From Diphasiastrum complanatum (taxonomy: Eukaryota > Streptophyta > Lycopodiopsida > Lycopodiales > Lycopodiaceae), in the NCBI GenBank assembly GCA_029204225.1, contig CM055111.1:12648697-12712696 (forward strand): DNA of 64,000 nucleotides, given 5' to 3'. A model generated the notes under the pieces. That model saw only the letters and a program-made list of their open reading frames with translations. It searched no databases and was not told where the DNA came from. The position numbers were made by a program, and so were the translations under genes. Of the stretch, positions 61,324 to 64,000 are shown one piece after another (position 1 is the stretch's first letter; each line of letters opens with the position of its first letter).

Positions 61324-61388
<65 letters not shown>
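61324..61388. repeat. (CT)n microsatellite, LINE-C tail
   Basis: About 65 bp of CT following the LINE 3' UTR; copia-9 coding sequence begins directly after it. Confidence 0.95.
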
Positions 61389-61390
<2 letters not shown>

Positions 61391-62062
61391 GAGGCAAAAC
61401 TTTGCGGGTGACACTCAACAAGATCAAGCTTTCTTCACGAAAGGCAAGGGCAAAGGCAAGTCAAAAGGAAAGGGGAAGCCTCCTTCCAAGGACGAGCAAA
61501 AGCCCGTTGGAGGTCAAAATGTCAACACTCAAAAGAAGAAAGGGAAGTGCCATTATTGCAAAAGGTATGAGCACTTCATCAAGGATTGTAACTTGAGCAC
61601 TAACAAGATTATTGTTAGTCGTGATGTGCATTTTGATGAAAAGAATTCATTGGATGTGGCCCCAACTCATATCTTGAAGGGGGACATAGTGTGAATGTTG
61701 AAGTTTTTCCAGATTTGGTACCATCTTCTATTGCTGGAGATAAGGGGCAGCAATCAACCAATTTCGACCTGCCCAACACCTCATCAAGTTTAGAGCCTAA
61801 TGTTCATCAAGAACCGCCCGTTGTTGCTCAAAATCAGCCTGCAGAAACTGTTGGACAGCAAGGACCAGTTTTGGAAGATCTTGGACAGTCAAGTGCGGTG
61901 TCGGAGGATCTTGGACAACAAATTGTAAGAAGAGACATGGCTATTGGACAGCCAGCCCAAAACAGTCCCACGGTGGCTGTTGTCGGCTTTGCGGGACAGT
62001 ATAGTAAGTTCATTTTATGTTGGAAAGACACGTGTCTCTACAAAATCAGTGGACTATGCTGA
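61391..62062 (+). pseudogene. copia-9 gag C-terminus fused to integrase-RT linker
   Basis: Gag end with a Lys-rich tract (KGKGKGKSKGKGKPPSKDE) and zinc knuckle CHYCKRYEHFIKDC near 61550-61595. It is followed at once by IIVSRDVHFDEKNSLD, the end of an integrase region, so protease and integrase were deleted in between. After a stop at 61694, a 123-codon frame (61691-62062) holds the low-complexity linker (SSSLEPNVHQEPPVVAQNQP). Confidence 0.82.
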
Positions 62063-62109
62063 TTTTTCAGATTTTGCTCTTACATCTCATGGAGATATTG
62101 TGGAAGAAC

Positions 62110-63596
62110 TGATTTTTATGTAAAATGTTGGGAGGATGCGCTGCAAGATGAGTATGACTCACTTACGAAGAACCAGATTTGGGTTCTTGTTGATCTTCCT
62201 CATGGGAAGAAGGCAATTGGTTCTAAATGGGTATACAAAATCAAGTATAAGGCAGATGGTACCATTGAAAGGTACAAGGCAAGGCTCGTTGCCAAAGGCT
62301 ATGCTCAACAAAAGGGGATTGATTATGAGGAGACTTTTTCTCCTACTGCTCGGATGACTACCGTGAGGGTAGTAACCTCTTTGGCTGCCCACTTTGGTTG
62401 GCGTTTGTGGCAACTTGACACAAAGACAGCATTCCTCAATGGTGATCTCAATGAGGAAGTGTACCTTCAACAACCTGTTGGTTTTTTGTTTGAAGGCCAA
62501 GAAGATAAAGTTTGTTTTCTCAAGAAGGCACTTTATGGACTGAAGCAAGCTCCGAGGATGTGGTATCAAAAGATACATGCCTACTTTTGTGATCGAGGGT
62601 TTACTAATAGTCCTAGCGAATCTACTCTTTATGTCAAGCATACTTCAGATTATATCATCATTATTTTGCTTTATGTTCATGATATTATTATTACGGGAAG
62701 TAATGAGCAGCAGATTGATGCCGTAATACTTGATCTTGGTATGGTTTTTGAAACCTCAGATTTAGGCCTATTGCACTTTTATCTTGGTCTTGAATTTGTA
62801 CAAGAAGGGGCTGGAATTTTCATCTCTCAAGAACGCTACATTGGGCAGATTTTGAAGCGGTTCAAGATGGAAGATTGCAAGCCGGTTGCTACACCTATGG
62901 AGACAGGTCTGAAATTAAGTAGTCAAGGTGATGGTGAATCATTTGACACTACTTTATACTGTCAAGCTATTAGCTGTCTCATTTACCTATGTAATTCAAG
63001 ACCGGACATTTCTTATAGTGTCTCACTCATTGGAAAGCGTTGAAGAGGATCTTTCGATATCTTCAAGGAACAAGAAGTCATGAACTGGTTTTTCCTGCTT
63101 GTGATGATGCATGTTTGGTTGGTTTTAGTGACTCAGATTGGGGTGGAGATCAAGACACTAGACGCTCTATAAGTGGGCATTGCTTTTTCTATGGAAATTT
63201 TGCAATTTCTTGGTCAAGTATAAAGCAGCCCACTGTTGCTACTTCTTCTAGTGAGGCAGAATATAGAGCGATAATTTCAGCCACAACGGAGTGTTTATGG
63301 CTGAGAAGACTACTTGTTGACATGAAGTTTGGCGAGCCTCAGCCACTCTTATCTTGAGTGATAGTCAAAGTGCTATTGCCATTGCACGGAATCCTGTATT
63401 TTATGCGAGGACGAAGCACATCGAGATCCATTATCACTTTGTTCAGGAGAGACTTCATGATGGCGGCATTTTACTTGAATATTGTCCTACGGAGGATAAT
63501 ATTGCGGACCTCTTCACTAAGGCGTTGCCTAAAGTCAGATTTGAAGCTTTATGCAAAGCTTTAAATTTGATACCACGTGCTGGTTTTGTTACATAG
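62110..63596 (+). pseudogene. copia-9 RT and RNase H
   Basis: RT is open from about 62110 to 63043: WEDALQDEYDSLTKNQIWVL, RYKARLVAKGYAQQKGIDYE, KTAFLNGDLNEEVYLQQPVG, KKALYGLKQAPRMWYQK and ISQERYIGQILKRFKM. The active site is LYVHDIIITG, so the second catalytic aspartate of YVDD is now His. One frameshift at about 63035 precedes RNase H (63040-63357: SDSDWGGDQDTRRSISGHCF, SSSEAEYRAI). A second near 63350 precedes its end (63354-63596: RTKHIEIHYHFVQERL, ADLFTKALPK). It is the most intact RT in the window but predicted inactive. Confidence 0.92.
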
Positions 63597-63633
63597 TGAA
63601 GATTTCAGTTTTTGCATTGTCATTTAAGGAGGG

Positions 63634-64000
63634 TGTTAGAAATAAATGACTATGCTGAAGTTAATCCATAGGTTACTTTGACCCAAAAGGTCGAGATTGT
63701 GTAACCATGGGTATTTAGTTATTTAGGCCATCTTACGTTTGTCTTAAGTTCAGTTGGACCCAATTTTGGTCATGTACTGACTCGTGGGTCCTTAGGGGTC
63801 TAATTTTGTTCAGGGGCCCTATCTTGACTTTTGGGGGTGCCCTACATTTAGTAAGTGGTTAACCTTAGGGTTTGGTGGCATTTGGCCACATCCAGGTAGA
63901 GTACTTAGATGCTCATTGTGTATTCCATTTTTATAGTTTGGTTAAGCATTGCTCTCCATTGCTCTTGTTGTTGTTTTCTCTCTCAGATTTTAGAAACTTC
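63634..64000 (+). repeat. copia-9 3' LTR, partial
   Basis: TGTTAGAAATAAATGAC follows the polypurine tract. The LTR holds the nested palindrome at 63671-63706 and continues past the window edge. Confidence 0.85.

Larger units (their letters stand above)
60150..61388 (+). mobile_element. LINE-C: 5'-truncated non-LTR retrotransposon with (CT)n tail
   Basis: Begins near 60150-60178 at the position equivalent to [14 protein letters not shown]. It holds ORF2 C-terminal sequence, a 3' UTR with a hairpin at 61286-61299, GGACATTAATAAAGATCTTT, and a (CT)n run at 61324-61388. The ORF2 end is open for 202 codons, making this the least decayed LINE here. Confidence 0.88.
61391..64000 (+). mobile_element. 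copia-9: 3' half of a Ty1/copia element running off the window
   Basis: Gag end, an internal deletion to the integrase end, a linker, RT, RNase H, a polypurine tract (ATTTAAGGAGGG) and the 3' LTR from 63634 are present. The 5' LTR and gag start are not found left of LINE-C. The polypurine tract and an LTR motif are shared with copia-4, so the two are related. Confidence 0.88.

Overview
This is a piece of a land-plant nuclear genome. It is AT-rich and intron-rich, and it is packed with decayed retrotransposons. Two conserved host genes are present, both on the minus strand. The first is a BAR-SH3 protein of the plant SH3P family (9773-13655, ten exons). The second is the 18S rRNA guanine-N7 methyltransferase BUD23/RID2 (eight exons found, 37468-54469, first exon not found). 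TTTAGGG-type telomere-like motifs, plant SH3P and RID2 homology, and Ty1/copia, Ty3/gypsy and LINE remnants all fit a plant. Introns up to 9.2 kb filled with nested elements suggest a large genome; a fern or lycophyte is my guess, not a demonstration.

Layout. 1-7074: a Ty3/gypsy fragment fused to a minus-strand copia (copia-1), followed by the 5' end of a second copia (copia-2). 7075-9772: no recognisable gene. 9773-15100: the SH3P gene and its upstream region, with a minisatellite and two G-boxes. 15395-22190: a plus-strand copia (copia-3) with a non-autonomous gag-only copia (copia-4) nested in its reverse transcriptase, then a gag-protease fragment (copia-5). 22205-26142: a minus-strand copia (copia-6) whose RT has been replaced by an unidentified 216-aa reading frame. 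26160-28378: a decayed gene of a DUF7869-like family. 29248-29353: a long GA microsatellite. 30115-34958: copia-7 and another LTR. 37468-54469: BUD23, whose introns hold a gypsy nested in another element's LTR, two LINE fragments, and AT-rich filler. 54995-55733: a hAT-like non-autonomous DNA transposon just upstream of the first BUD23 exon I found. 56180-61390: dispersed repeats and two more LINE copies. 61391-64000: the 3' half of copia-9, running off the window.

No LTR element here is complete: each has lost domains, an LTR, or catalytic residues. The observations most worth following are three. First, the LINE copies share a CT-repeat 3' end, and two of them have a hairpin with a compensatory base change. 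Second, a nested palindrome is conserved in the LTRs of two otherwise diverged copia elements. Third, the LINE inside BUD23 carries an exact 459-bp tandem duplication. I did not find an obvious new multi-gene system.
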